Shown piece after piece: positions 12,101-26,900 of a stretch of DNA of 64,000 nucleotides (position 1 is its first letter; each line of letters begins with the position of its first letter). This DNA comes from Apostichopus japonicus. Its lineage: Eukaryota; Echinodermata; Holothuroidea; Aspidochirotida; Stichopodidae. Below the pieces are notes generated by a model. The model saw nothing but the letters and a program-made list of their open reading frames with translations. It made no database searches and was not told where the DNA came from. Location: NCBI RefSeq assembly GCF_037975245.1, contig NC_092582.1, positions 10,890,001 to 10,954,000 of the forward strand, given 5' to 3'. The position numbers were made by a program, and so were the translations under genes.

Positions 12101-15100
12101 CCATACAGTGGCGCGATGGCTTGGCGCACTGTACGAGCTGATGAGCGAGGCTCTCTTTTGCATCGGTGGTTCGAGTCCCCGGTGATGACGTCTTTTGCCG
12201 ATCTTTTACAGCGAGTGCCTACATGGGGAGCTGTAAGTATTAGTTAATCCACCGAATATCTCAGTCCATACAGTGGCGCGATGGCTTGGCGCACTGTACG
12301 AGCTGATGAGCGAGGCTCTCTTTTGCATCGGTGGTTCGAGTCCCCGGTGATGACGTCTTTTGCCGATCTTTTACAGCGAGTGCCTACATGGGGAGCTGTA
12401 AGTATTAGTTAATCCACCGAATATCTCAGTCCATACAGTGGCGCGATGGCTTGGCGCACTGTACGAGCTGATGAGCGAGGCTCTCTTTTGCATCGGTGGT
12501 TCGAGTCCCCGGTGATGACGTCTTTTGCCGATCTTTTACAGCGAGTGCCTACATGGGGAGCTGTAAGTATTAGTTAATCCACCGAATATCTCAGTCCATA
12601 CAGTGGCGCGATGGCTTGGCGCACTGTACGAGCTGATGAGCGAGGCTCTCTTTTGCATCGGTGGTTCGAGTCCCCGGTGATGACGTCTTTTGCCGATCTT
12701 TTACAGCGAGTGCCTACATGGGGAGCTGTAAGTATTAGTTAATCCACCGAATATCTCAGTCCATACAGTGGCGCGATGGCTTGGCGCACTGTACGAGCTG
12801 ATGAGCGAGGCTCTCTTTTGCATCGGTGGTTCGAGTCCCCGGTGATGACGTCTTTTGCCGATCTTTTACAGCGAGTGCCTACATGGGGAGCTGTAAGTAT
12901 TAGTTAATCCACCGAATATCTCAGTCCATACAGTGGCGCGATGGCTTGGCGCACTGTACGAGCTGATGAGCGAGGCTCTCTTTTGCATCGGTGGTTCGAG
13001 TCCCCGGTGATGACGTCTTTTGCCGATCTTTTACAGCGAGTGCCTACATGGGGAGCTGTAAGTATTAGTTAATCCACCGAATATCTCAGTCCATACAGTG
13101 GCGCGATGGCTTGGCGCACTGTACGAGCTGATGAGCGAGGCTCTCTTTTGCATCGGTGGTTCGAGTCCCCGGTGATGACGTCTTTTGCCGATCTTTTACA
13201 GCGAGTGCCTACATGGGGAGCTGTAAGTATTAGTTAATCCACCGAATATCTCAGTCCATACAGTGGCGCGATGGCTTGGCGCACTGTACGAGCTGATGAG
13301 CGAGGCTCTCTTTTGCATCGGTGGTTCGAGTCCCCGGTGATGACGTCTTTTGCCGATCTTTTACAGCGAGTGCCTACATGGGGAGCTGTAAGTATTAGTT
13401 AATCCACCGAATATCTCAGTCCATACAGTGGCGCGATGGCTTGGCGCACTGTACGAGCTGATGAGCGAGGCTCTCTTTTGCATCGGTGGTTCGAGTCCCC
13501 GGTGATGACGTCTTTTGCCGATCTTTTACAGCGAGTGCCTACATGGGGAGCTGTAAGTATTAGTTAATCCACCGAATATCTCAGTCCATACAGTGGCGCG
13601 ATGGCTTGGCGCACTGTACGAGCTGATGAGCGAGGCTCTCTTTTGCATCGGTGGTTCGAGTCCCCGGTGATGACGTCTTTTGCCGATCTTTTACAGCGAG
13701 TGCCTACATGGGGAGCTGTAAGTATTAGTTAATCCACCGAATATCTCAGTCCATACAGTGGCGCGATGGCTTGGCGCACTGTACGAGCTGATGAGCGAGG
13801 CTCTCTTTTGCATCGGTGGTTCGAGTCCCCGGTGATGACGTCTTTTGCCGATCTTTTACAGCGAGTGCCTACATGGGGAGCTGTAAGTATTAGTTAATCC
13901 ACCGAATATCTCAGTCCATACAGTGGCGCGATGGCTTGGCGCACTGTACGAGCTGATGAGCGAGGCTCTCTTTTGCATCGGTGGTTCGAGTCCCCGGTGA
14001 TGACGTCTTTTGCCGATCTTTTACAGCGAGTGCCTACATGGGGAGCTGTAAGTATTAGTTAATCCACCGAATATCTCAGTCCATACAGTGGCGCGATGGC
14101 TTGGCGCACTGTACGAGCTGATGAGCGAGGCTCTCTTTTGCATCGGTGGTTCGAGTCCCCGGTGATGACGTCTTTTGCCGATCTTTTACAGCGAGTGCCT
14201 ACATGGGGAGCTGTAAGTATTAGTTAATCCACCGAATATCTCAGTCCATACAGTGGCGCGATGGCTTGGCGCACTGTACGAGCTGATGAGCGAGGCTCTC
14301 TTTTGCATCGGTGGTTCGAGTCCCCGGTGATGACGTCTTTTGCCGATCTTTTACAGCGAGTGCCTACATGGGGAGCTGTAAGTATTAGTTAATCCACCGA
14401 ATATCTCAGTCCATACAGTGGCGCGATGGCTTGGCGCACTGTACGAGCTGATGAGCGAGGCTCTCTTTTGCATCGGTGGTTCGAGTCCCCGGTGATGACG
14501 TCTTTTGCCGATCTTTTACAGCGAGTGCCTACATGGGGAGCTGTAAGTATTAGTTAATCCACCGAATATCTCAGTCCATACAGTGGCGCGATGGCTTGGC
14601 GCACTGTACGAGCTGATGAGCGAGGCTCTCTTTTGCATCGGTGGTTCGAGTCCCCGGTGATGACGTCTTTTGCCGATCTTTTACAGCGAGTGCCTACATG
14701 GGGAGCTGTAAGTATTAGTTAATCCACCGAATATCTCAGTCCATACAGTGGCGCGATGGCTTGGCGCACTGTACGAGCTGATGAGCGAGGCTCTCTTTTG
14801 CATCGGTGGTTCGAGTCCCCGGTGATGACGTCTTTTGCCGATCTTTTACAGCGAGTGCCTACATGGGGAGCTGTAAGTATTAGTTAATCCACCGAATATC
14901 TCAGTCCATACAGTGGCGCGATGGCTTGGCGCACTGTACGAGCTGATGAGCGAGGCTCTCTTTTGCATCGGTGGTTCGAGTCCCCGGTGATGACGTCTTT
15001 TGCCGATCTTTTACAGCGAGTGCCTACATGGGGAGCTGTAAGTATTAGTTAATCCACCGAATATCTCAGTCCATACAGTGGCGCGATGGCTTGGCGCACT

Positions 15101-17899
15101 GTACGAGCTGATGAGCGAGGCTCTCTTTTGCATCGGTGGTTCGAGTCCCCGGTGATGACGTCTTTTGCCGATCTTTTACAGCGAGTGCCTACATGGGGAG
15201 CTGTAAGTATTAGTTAATCCACCGAATATCTCAGTCCATACAGTGGCGCGATGGCTTGGCGCACTGTACGAGCTGATGAGCGAGGCTCTCTTTTGCATCG
15301 GTGGTTCGAGTCCCCGGTGATGACGTCTTTTGCCGATCTTTTACAGCGAGTGCCTACATGGGGAGCTGTAAGTATTAGTTAATCCACCGAATATCTCAGT
15401 CCATACAGTGGCGCGATGGCTTGGCGCACTGTACGAGCTGATGAGCGAGGCTCTCTTTTGCATCGGTGGTTCGAGTCCCCGGTGATGACGTCTTTTGCCG
15501 ATCTTTTACAGCGAGTGCCTACATGGGGAGCTGTAAGTATTAGTTAATCCACCGAATATCTCAGTCCATACAGTGGCGCGATGGCTTGGCGCACTGTACG
15601 AGCTGATGAGCGAGGCTCTCTTTTGCATCGGTGGTTCGAGTCCCCGGTGATGACGTCTTTTGCCGATCTTTTACAGCGAGTGCCTACATGGGGAGCTGTA
15701 AGTATTAGTTAATCCACCGAATATCTCAGTCCATACAGTGGCGCGATGGCTTGGCGCACTGTACGAGCTGATGAGCGAGGCTCTCTTTTGCATCGGTGGT
15801 TCGAGTCCCCGGTGATGACGTCTTTTGCCGATCTTTTACAGCGAGTGCCTACATGGGGAGCTGTAAGTATTAGTTAATCCACCGAATATCTCAGTCCATA
15901 CAGTGGCGCGATGGCTTGGCGCACTGTACGAGCTGATGAGCGAGGCTCTCTTTTGCATCGGTGGTTCGAGTCCCCGGTGATGACGTCTTTTGCCGATCTT
16001 TTACAGCGAGTGCCTACATGGGGAGCTGTAAGTATTAGTTAATCCACCGAATATCTCAGTCCATACAGTGGCGCGATGGCTTGGCGCACTGTACGAGCTG
16101 ATGAGCGAGGCTCTCTTTTGCATCGGTGGTTCGAGTCCCCGGTGATGACGTCTTTTGCCGATCTTTTACAGCGAGTGCCTACATGGGGAGCTGTAAGTAT
16201 TAGTTAATCCACCGAATATCTCAGTCCATACAGTGGCGCGATGGCTTGGCGCACTGTACGAGCTGATGAGCGAGGCTCTCTTTTGCATCGGTGGTTCGAG
16301 TCCCCGGTGATGACGTCTTTTGCCGATCTTTTACAGCGAGTGCCTACATGGGGAGCTGTAAGTATTAGTTAATCCACCGAATATCTCAGTCCATACAGTG
16401 GCGCGATGGCTTGGCGCACTGTACGAGCTGATGAGCGAGGCTCTCTTTTGCATCGGTGGTTCGAGTCCCGGTGATGACGTCTTTTGCCGATCTTTTACAG
16501 CGAGTGCCTACATGGGGAGCTGTAAGTATTAGTTAATCCACCGAATATCTCAGTCCATACAGTGGCGCGATGGCTTGGCGCACTGTACGAGCTGATGAGC
16601 GAGGCTCTCTTTTGCATCGGTGGTTCGAGTCCCCGGTGATGACGTCTTTTGCCGATCTTTTACAGCGAGTGCCTACATGGGGAGCTGTAAGTATTAGTTA
16701 ATCCACCGAATATCTCAGTCCATACAGTGGCGCGATGGCTTGGCGCACTGTACGAGCTGATGAGCGAGGCTCTCTTTTGCATCGGTGGTTCGAGTCCCCG
16801 GTGATGACGTCTTTTGCCGATCTTTTACAGCGAGTGCCTACATGGGGAGCTGTAAGTATTAGTTAATCCACCGAATATCTCAGTCCATACAGTGGCGCGA
16901 TGGCTTGGCGCACTGTACGAGCTGATGAGCGAGGCTCTCTTTTGCATCGGTGGTTCGAGTCCCCGGTGATGACGTCTTTTGCCGATCTTTTACAGCGAGT
17001 GCCTACATGGGGAGCTGTAAGTATTAGTTAATCCACCGAATATCTCAGTCCATACAGTGGCGCGATGGCTTGGCGCACTGTACGAGCTGATGAGCGAGGC
17101 TCTCTTTTGCATCGGTGGTTCGAGTCCCCGGTGATGACGTCTTTTGCCGATCTTTTACAGCGAGTGCCTACATGGGGAGCTGTAAGTATTAGTTAATCCA
17201 CCGAATATCTCAGTCCATACAGTGGCGCGATGGCTTGGCGCACTGTACGAGCTGATGAGCGAGGCTCTCTTTTGCATCGGTGGTTCGAGTCCCCGGTGAT
17301 GACGTCTTTTGCCGATCTTTTACAGCGAGTGCCTACATGGGGAGCTGTAAGTATTAGTTAATCCACCGAATATCTCAGTCCATACAGTGGCGCGATGGCT
17401 TGGCGCACTGTACGAGCTGATGAGCGAGGCTCTCTTTTGCATCGGTGGTTCGAGTCCCCGGTGATGACGTCTTTTGCCGATCTTTTACAGCGAGTGCCTA
17501 CATGGGGAGCTGTAAGTATTAGTTAATCCACCGAATATCTCAGTCCATACAGTGGCGCGATGGCTTGGCGCACTGTACGAGCTGATGAGCGAGGCTCTCT
17601 TTTGCATCGGTGGTTCGAGTCCCCGGTGATGACGTCTTTTGCCGATCTTTTACAGCGAGTGCCTACATGGGGAGCTGTAAGTATTAGTTAATCCACCGAA
17701 TATCTCAGTCCATACAGTGGCGCGATGGCTTGGCGCACTGTACGAGCTGATGAGCGAGGCTCTCTTTTGCATCGGTGGTTCGAGTCCCCGGTGATGACGT
17801 CTTTTGCCGATCTTTTACAGCGAGTGCCTACATGGGGAGCTGTAAGTATTAGTTAATCCACCGAATATCTCAGTCCATACAGTGGCGCGATGGCTTGGC

Positions 17900-17999
17900 N
17901 NNNNNNNNNNNNNNNNNNNNNNNNNNNNNNNNNNNNNNNNNNNNNNNNNNNNNNNNNNNNNNNNNNNNNNNNNNNNNNNNNNNNNNNNNNNNNNNNNNN
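17900..17999. other. Assembly gap (100 N)
   Basis: Exactly 100 N, the size of a placeholder gap. The left flank ends at M80 on the + strand. The right flank begins at M57 on the - strand, so the repeat orientation flips here. The true distance and orientation are unknown. Confidence 0.99.
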
Positions 18000-20900
18000 G
18001 GACTGAGATATTAGGTGGATTAACTAATACTTACAGCTCCCCATGTAGGCACTCGCTGTAAAAGATCGGCAAAAGACGTCATCACCGGGGACTCGAACCA
18101 CCGATGCAAAAGAGAGCCTCGCTCATCAGCTCGTACAGTGCGCCAAGCCATCGCGCCACTGTATGGACTGAGATATTAGGTGGATTAACTAATACTTACA
18201 GCTCCCCATGTAGGCACTCGCTGTAAAAGATCGGCAAAAGACGTCATCACCGGGGACTCGAACCACCGATGCAAAAGAGAGCCTCGCTCATCAGCTCGTA
18301 CAGTGCGCCAAGCCATCGCGCCACTGTATGGACTGAGATATTAGGTGGATTAACTAATACTTACAGCTCCCCATGTAGGCACTCGCTGTAAAAGATCGGC
18401 AAAAGACGTCATCACCGGGGACTCGAACCACCGATGCAAAAGAGAGCCTCGCTCATCAGCTCGTACAGTGCGCCAAGCCATCGCGCCACTGTATGGACTG
18501 AGATATTAGGTGGATTAACTAATACTTACAGCTCCCCATGTAGGCACTCGCTGTAAAAGATCGGCAAAAGACGTCATCACCGGGGACTCGAACCACCGAT
18601 GCAAAAGAGAGCCTCGCTCATCAGCTCGTACAGTGCGCCAAGCCATCGCGCCACTGTATGGACTGAGATATTAGGTGGATTAACTAATACTTACAGCTCC
18701 CCATGTAGGCACTCGCTGTAAAAGATCGGCAAAAGACGTCATCACCGGGGACTCGAACCACCGATGCAAAAGAGAGCCTCGCTCATCAGCTCGTACAGTG
18801 CGCCAAGCCATCGCGCCACTGTATGGACTGAGATATTAGGTGGATTAACTAATACTTACAGCTCCCCATGTAGGCACTCGCTGTAAAAGATCGGCAAAAG
18901 ACGTCATCACCGGGGACTCGAACCACCGATGCAAAAGAGAGCCTCGCTCATCAGCTCGTACAGTGCGCCAAGCCATCGCGCCACTGTATGGACTGAGATA
19001 TTAGGTGGATTAACTAATACTTACAGCTCCCCATGTAGGCACTCGCTGTAAAAGATCGGCAAAAGACGTCATCACCGGGGACTCGAACCACCGATGCAAA
19101 AGAGAGCCTCGCTCATCAGCTCGTACAGTGCGCCAAGCCATCGCGCCACTGTATGGACTGAGATATTAGGTGGATTAACTAATACTTACAGCTCCCCATG
19201 TAGGCACTCGCTGTAAAAGATCGGCAAAAGACGTCATCACCGGGGACTCGAACCACCGATGCAAAAGAGAGCCTCGCTCATCAGCTCGTACAGTGCGCCA
19301 AGCCATCGCGCCACTGTATGGACTGAGATATTAGGTGGATTAACTAATACTTACAGCTCCCCATGTAGGCACTCGCTGTAAAAGATCGGCAAAAGACGTC
19401 ATCACCGGGGACTCGAACCACCGATGCAAAAGAGAGCCTCGCTCATCAGCTCGTACAGTGCGCCAAGCCATCGCGCCACTGTATGGACTGAGATATTAGG
19501 TGGATTAACTAATACTTACAGCTCCCCATGTAGGCACTCGCTGTAAAAGATCGGCAAAAGACGTCATCACCGGGGACTCGAACCACCGATGCAAAAGAGA
19601 GCCTCGCTCATCAGCTCGTACAGTGCGCCAAGCCATCGCGCCACTGTATGGACTGAGATATTAGGTGGATTAACTAATACTTACAGCTCCCCATGTAGGC
19701 ACTCGCTGTAAAAGATCGGCAAAAGACGTCATCACCGGGGACTCGAACCACCGATGCAAAAGAGAGCCTCGCTCATCAGCTCGTACAGTGCGCCAAGCCA
19801 TCGCGCCACTGTATGGACTGAGATATTAGGTGGATTAACTAATACTTACAGCTCCCCATGTAGGCACTCGCTGTAAAAGATCGGCAAAAGACGTCATCAC
19901 CGGGGACTCGAACCACCGATGCAAAAGAGAGCCTCGCTCATCAGCTCGTACAGTGCGCCAAGCCATCGCGCCACTGTATGGACTGAGATATTAGGTGGAT
20001 TAACTAATACTTACAGCTCCCCATGTAGGCACTCGCTGTAAAAGATCGGCAAAAGACGTCATCACCGGGGACTCGAACCACCGATGCAAAAGAGAGCCTC
20101 GCTCATCAGCTCGTACAGTGCGCCAAGCCATCGCGCCACTGTATGGACTGAGATATTAGGTGGATTAACTAATACTTACAGCTCCCCATGTAGGCACTCG
20201 CTGTAAAAGATCGGCAAAAGACGTCATCACCGGGGACTCGAACCACCGATGCAAAAGAGAGCCTCGCTCATCAGCTCGTACAGTGCGCCAAGCCATCGCG
20301 CCACTGTATGGACTGAGATATTAGGTGGATTAACTAATACTTACAGCTCCCCATGTAGGCACTCGCTGTAAAAGATCGGCAAAAGACGTCATCACCGGGG
20401 ACTCGAACCACCGATGCAAAAGAGAGCCTCGCTCATCAGCTCGTACAGTGCGCCAAGCCATCGCGCCACTGTATGGACTGAGATATTAGGTGGATTAACT
20501 AATACTTACAGCTCCCCATGTAGGCACTCGCTGTAAAAGATCGGCAAAAGACGTCATCACCGGGGACTCGAACCACCGATGCAAAAGAGAGCCTCGCTCA
20601 TCAGCTCGTACAGTGCGCCAAGCCATCGCGCCACTGTATGGACTGAGATATTAGGTGGATTAACTAATACTTACAGCTCCCCATGTAGGCACTCGCTGTA
20701 AAAGATCGGCAAAAGACGTCATCACCGGGGACTCGAACCACCGATGCAAAAGAGAGCCTCGCTCATCAGCTCGTACAGTGCGCCAAGCCATCGCGCCACT
20801 GTATGGACTGAGATATTAGGTGGATTAACTAATACTTACAGCTCCCCATGTAGGCACTCGCTGTAAAAGATCGGCAAAAGACGTCATCACCGGGGACTCG

Positions 20901-23900
20901 AACCACCGATGCAAAAGAGAGCCTCGCTCATCAGCTCGTACAGTGCGCCAAGCCATCGCGCCACTGTATGGACTGAGATATTAGGTGGATTAACTAATAC
21001 TTACAGCTCCCCATGTAGGCACTCGCTGTAAAAGATCGGCAAAAGACGTCATCACCGGGGACTCGAACCACCGATGCAAAAGAGAGCCTCGCTCATCAGC
21101 TCGTACAGTGCGCCAAGCCATCGCGCCACTGTATGGACTGAGATATTAGGTGGATTAACTAATACTTACAGCTCCCCATGTAGGCACTCGCTGTAAAAGA
21201 TCGGCAAAAGACGTCATCACCGGGGACTCGAACCACCGATGCAAAAGAGAGCCTCGCTCATCAGCTCGTACAGTGCGCCAAGCCATCGCGCCACTGTATG
21301 GACTGAGATATTAGGTGGATTAACTAATACTTACAGCTCCCCATGTAGGCACTCGCTGTAAAAGATCGGCAAAAGACGTCATCACCGGGGACTCGAACCA
21401 CCGATGCAAAAGAGAGCCTCGCTCATCAGCTCGTACAGTGCGCCAAGCCATCGCGCCACTGTATGGACTGAGATATTAGGTGGATTAACTAATACTTACA
21501 GCTCCCCATGTAGGCACTCGCTGTAAAAGATCGGCAAAAGACGTCATCACCGGGGACTCGAACCACCGATGCAAAAGAGAGCCTCGCTCATCAGCTCGTA
21601 CAGTGCGCCAAGCCATCGCGCCACTGTATGGACTGAGATATTAGGTGGATTAACTAATACTTACAGCTCCCCATGTAGGCACTCGCTGTAAAAGATCGGC
21701 AAAAGACGTCATCACCGGGGACTCGAACCACCGATGCAAAAGAGAGCCTCGCTCATCAGCTCGTACAGTGCGCCAAGCCATCGCGCCACTGTATGGACTG
21801 AGATATTAGGTGGATTAACTAATACTTACAGCTCCCCATGTAGGCACTCGCTGTAAAAGATCGGCAAAAGACGTCATCACCGGGGACTCGAACCACCGAT
21901 GCAAAAGAGAGCCTCGCTCATCAGCTCGTACAGTGCGCCAAGCCATCGCGCCACTGTATGGACTGAGATATTAGGTGGATTAACTAATACTTACAGCTCC
22001 CCATGTAGGCACTCGCTGTAAAAGATCGGCAAAAGACGTCATCACCGGGGACTCGAACCACCGATGCAAAAGAGAGCCTCGCTCATCAGCTCGTACAGTG
22101 CGCCAAGCCATCGCGCCACTGTATGGACTGAGATATTAGGTGGATTAACTAATACTTACAGCTCCCCATGTAGGCACTCGCTGTAAAAGATCGGCAAAAG
22201 ACGTCATCACCGGGGACTCGAACCACCGATGCAAAAGAGAGCCTCGCTCATCAGCTCGTACAGTGCGCCAAGCCATCGCGCCACTGTATGGACTGAGATA
22301 TTAGGTGGATTAACTAATACTTACAGCTCCCCATGTAGGCACTCGCTGTAAAAGATCGGCAAAAGACGTCATCACCGGGGACTCGAACCACCGATGCAAA
22401 AGAGAGCCTCGCTCATCAGCTCGTACAGTGCGCCAAGCCATCGCGCCACTGTATGGACTGAGATATTAGGTGGATTAACTAATACTTACAGCTCCCCATG
22501 TAGGCACTCGCTGTAAAAGATCGGCAAAAGACGTCATCACCGGGGACTCGAACCACCGATGCAAAAGAGAGCCTCGCTCATCAGCTCGTACAGTGCGCCA
22601 AGCCATCGCGCCACTGTATGGACTGAGATATTAGGTGGATTAACTAATACTTACAGCTCCCCATGTAGGCACTCGCTGTAAAAGATCGGCAAAAGACGTC
22701 ATCACCGGGGACTCGAACCACCGATGCAAAAGAGAGCCTCGCTCATCAGCTCGTACAGTGCGCCAAGCCATCGCGCCACTGTATGGACTGAGATATTAGG
22801 TGGATTAACTAATACTTACAGCTCCCCATGTAGGCACTCGCTGTAAAAGATCGGCAAAAGACGTCATCACCGGGGACTCGAACCACCGATGCAAAAGAGA
22901 GCCTCGCTCATCAGCTCGTACAGTGCGCCAAGCCATCGCGCCACTGTATGGACTGAGATATTAGGTGGATTAACTAATACTTACAGCTCCCCATGTAGGC
23001 ACTCGCTGTAAAAGATCGGCAAAAGACGTCATCACCGGGGACTCGAACCACCGATGCAAAAGAGAGCCTCGCTCATCAGCTCGTACAGTGCGCCAAGCCA
23101 TCGCGCCACTGTATGGACTGAGATATTAGGTGGATTAACTAATACTTACAGCTCCCCATGTAGGCACTCGCTGTAAAAGATCGGCAAAAGACGTCATCAC
23201 CGGGGACTCGAACCACCGATGCAAAAGAGAGCCTCGCTCATCAGCTCGTACAGTGCGCCAAGCCATCGCGCCACTGTATGGACTGAGATATTAGGTGGAT
23301 TAACTAATACTTACAGCTCCCCATGTAGGCACTCGCTGTAAAAGATCGGCAAAAGACGTCATCACCGGGGACTCGAACCACCGATGCAAAAGAGAGCCTC
23401 GCTCATCAGCTCGTACAGTGCGCCAAGCCATCGCGCCACTGTATGGACTGAGATATTAGGTGGATTAACTAATACTTACAGCTCCCCATGTAGGCACTCG
23501 CTGTAAAAGATCGGCAAAAGACGTCATCACCGGGGACTCGAACCACCGATGCAAAAGAGAGCCTCGCTCATCAGCTCGTACAGTGCGCCAAGCCATCGCG
23601 CCACTGTATGGACTGAGATATTAGGTGGATTAACTAATACTTACAGCTCCCCATGTAGGCACTCGCTGTAAAAGATCGGCAAAAGACGTCATCACCGGGG
23701 ACTCGAACCACCGATGCAAAAGAGAGCCTCGCTCATCAGCTCGTACAGTGCGCCAAGCCATTGCGCCACTGTATGGACTGAGATATTAGGTGGATTAACT
23801 AATACTTACAGCTCCCCATGTAGGCACTCGCTGTAAAAGATCGGCAAAAGACGTCATCACCGGGGACTCGAACCACCGATGCAAAAGAGAGCCTCGCTCA

Positions 23901-26900
23901 TCAGCTCGTACAGTGCGCCAAGCCATCGCGCCACTGCATGGACTGAGATATTAGGTGGATTAACTAATACTTACAGCTCCCCATGTAGGCACTCGCTGTA
24001 AAAGATCGGCAAAAGACGTCATCACCGGGGACTCGAACCACCGATGCAAAAGAGAGCCTCGCTCATCAGCTCGTACAGTGCGCCAAGCCATCGCGCCACT
24101 GTATGGACTGAGATATTAGGTGGATTAACTAATACTTACAGCTCCCCATGTAGGCACTCGCTGTAAAAGATCGGCAAAAGACGTCATCACCGGGGACTCG
24201 AACCACCGATGCAAAAGAGAGCCTCGCTCATCAGCTCGTACAGTGCGCCAAGCCATCGCGCCACTGTATGGACTGAGATATTAGGTGGATTAACTAATAC
24301 TTACAGCTCCCCATGTAGGCACTCGCTGTAAAAGATCGGCAAAAGACGTCATCACCGGGGACTCGAACCACCGATGCAAAAGAGAGCCTCGCTCATCAGC
24401 TCGTACAGTGCGCCAAGCCATCGCGCCACTGTATGGACTGAGATATTAGGTGGATTAACTAATACTTACAGCTCCCCATGTAGGCACTCGCTGTAAAAGA
24501 TCGGCAAAAGACGTCATCACCGGGGACTCGAACCACCGATGCAAAAGAGAGCCTCGCTCATCAGCTCGTACAGTGCGCCAAGCCATCGCGCCACTGTATG
24601 GACTGAGATATTAGGTGGATTAACTAATACTTACAGCTCCCCATGTAGGCACTCGCTGTAAAAGATCGGCAAAAGACGTCATCACCGGGGACTCGAACCA
24701 CCGATGCAAAAGAGAGCCTCGCTCATCAGCTCGTACAGTGCGCCAAGCCATCGCGCCACTGTATGGACTGAGATATTAGGTGGATTAACTAATACTTACA
24801 GCTCCCCATGTAGGCACTCGCTGTAAAAGATCGGCAAAAGACGTCATCACCGGGGACTCGAACCACCGATGCAAAAGAGAGCCTCGCTCATCAGCTCGTA
24901 CAGTGCGCCAAGCCATCGCGCCACTGTATGGACTGAGATATTAGGTGGATTAACTAATACTTACAGCTCCCCATGTAGGCACTCGCTGTAAAAGATCGGC
25001 AAAAGACGTCATCACCGGGGACTCGAACCACCGATGCAAAAGAGAGCCTCGCTCATCAGCTCGTACAGTGCGCCAAGCCATCGCGCCACTGTATGGACTG
25101 AGATATTAGGTGGATTAACTAATACTTACAGCTCCCCATGTAGGCACTCGCTGTAAAAGATCGGCAAAAGACGTCATCACCGGGGACTCGAACCACCGAT
25201 GCAAAAGAGAGCCTCGCTCATCAGCTCGTACAGTGCGCCAAGCCATCGCGCCACTGTATGGACTGAGATATTAGGTGGATTAACTAATACTTACAGCTCC
25301 CCATGTAGGCACTCGCTGTAAAAGATCGGCAAAAGACGTCATCACCGGGGACTCGAACCACCGATGCAAAAGAGAGCCTCGCTCATCAGCTCGTACAGTG
25401 CGCCAAGCCATCGCGCCACTGTATGGACTGAGATATTAGGTGGATTAACTAATACTTACAGCTCCCCATGTAGGCACTCGCTGTAAAAGATCGGCAAAAG
25501 ACGTCATCACCGGGGACTCGAACCACCGATGCAAAAGAGAGCCTCGCTCATCAGCTCGTACAGTGCGCCAAGCCATCGCGCCACTGTATGGACTGAGATA
25601 TTAGGTGGATTAACTAATACTTACAGCTCCCCATGTAGGCACTCGCTGTAAAAGATCGGCAAAAGACGTCATCACCGGGGACTCGAACCACCGATGCAAA
25701 AGAGAGCCTCGCTCATCAGCTCGTACAGTGCGCCAAGCCATCGCGCCACTGTATGGACTGAGATATTAGGTGGATTAACTAATACTTACAGCTCCCCATG
25801 TAGGCACTCGCTGTAAAAGATCGGCAAAAGACGTCATCACCGGGGACTCGAACCACCGATGCAAAAGAGAGCCTCGCTCATCAGCTCGTACAGTGCGCCA
25901 AGCCATCGCGCCACTGTATGGACTGAGATATTAGGTGGATTAACTAATACTTACAGCTCCCCATGTAGGCACTCGCTGTAAAAGATCGGCAAAAGACGTC
26001 ATCACCGGGGACTCGAACCACCGATGCAAAAGAGAGCCTCGCTCATCAGCTCGTACAGTGCGCCAAGCCATCGCGCCACTGTATGGACTGAGATATTAGG
26101 TGGATTAACTAATACTTACAGCTCCCCATGTAGGCACTCGCTGTAAAAGATCGGCAAAAGACGTCATCACCGGGGACTCGAACCACCGATGCAAAAGAGA
26201 GCCTCGCTCATCAGCTCGTACAGTGCGCCAAGCCATCGCGCCACTGTATGGACTGAGATATTAGGTGGATTAACTAATACTTACAGCTCCCCATGTAGGC
26301 ACTCGCTGTAAAAGATCGGCAAAAGACGTCATCACCGGGGACTCGAACCACCGATGCAAAAGAGAGCCTCGCTCATCAGCTCGTACAGTGCGCCAAGCCA
26401 TCGCGCCACTGTATGGACTGAGATATTAGGTGGATTAACTAATACTTACAGCTCCCCATGTAGGCACTCGCTGTAAAAGATCGGCAAAAGACGTCATCAC
26501 CGGGGACTCGAACCACCGATGCAAAAGAGAGCCTCGCTCATCAGCTCGTACAGTGCGCCAAGCCATCGCGCCACTGTATGGACTGAGATATTAGGTGGAT
26601 TAACTAATACTTACAGCTCCCCATGTAGGCACTCGCTGTAAAAGATCGGCAAAAGACGTCATCACCGGGGACTCGAACCACCGATGCAAAAGAGAGCCTC
26701 GCTCATCAGCTCGTACAGTGCGCCAAGCCATCGCGCCACTGTATGGACTGAGATATTAGGTGGATTAACTAATACTTACAGCTCCCCATGTAGGCACTCG
26801 CTGTAAAAGATCGGCAAAAGACGTCATCACCGGGGACTCGAACCACCGATGCAAAAGAGAGCCTCGCTCATCAGCTCGTACAGTGCGCCAAGCCATCGCG

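Larger units (their letters stand above)
1..17899 (+). repeat. 165-bp satellite array, contig 1 (+ orientation, M44=G subtype)
   Basis: This stretch holds about 108.5 head-to-tail copies of a 165-bp monomer; the unit starting at base 1 restarts at 166, 331 and so on. Homogeneity is extreme. Reading by eye I saw only four departures from consensus: T to C at 3347, C to T at 4659, T to C at 5294, and a one-base loss in the CCCC run near 16467-16470, which shifts the phase by one. All copies read ACCGAAT at M41-47, while the other three contigs read ACCTAAT, so this contig is a distinct sequence subtype. It breaks off at M80. All three + frames contain stops within the monomer, so nothing is coded. 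The array is probably a centromeric, pericentromeric or other heterochromatic satellite; that location is inferred. Confidence 0.98.

Noticed and set aside
1-17899. CRISPR array
   Set aside because: There are no variable spacers; the whole 165-bp unit is conserved, and the period and length fit a eukaryotic satellite.
17880-18020. Real inversion breakpoint
   Set aside because: The strand change coincides with a 100-N placeholder, so the sequence itself does not show a joined inversion.
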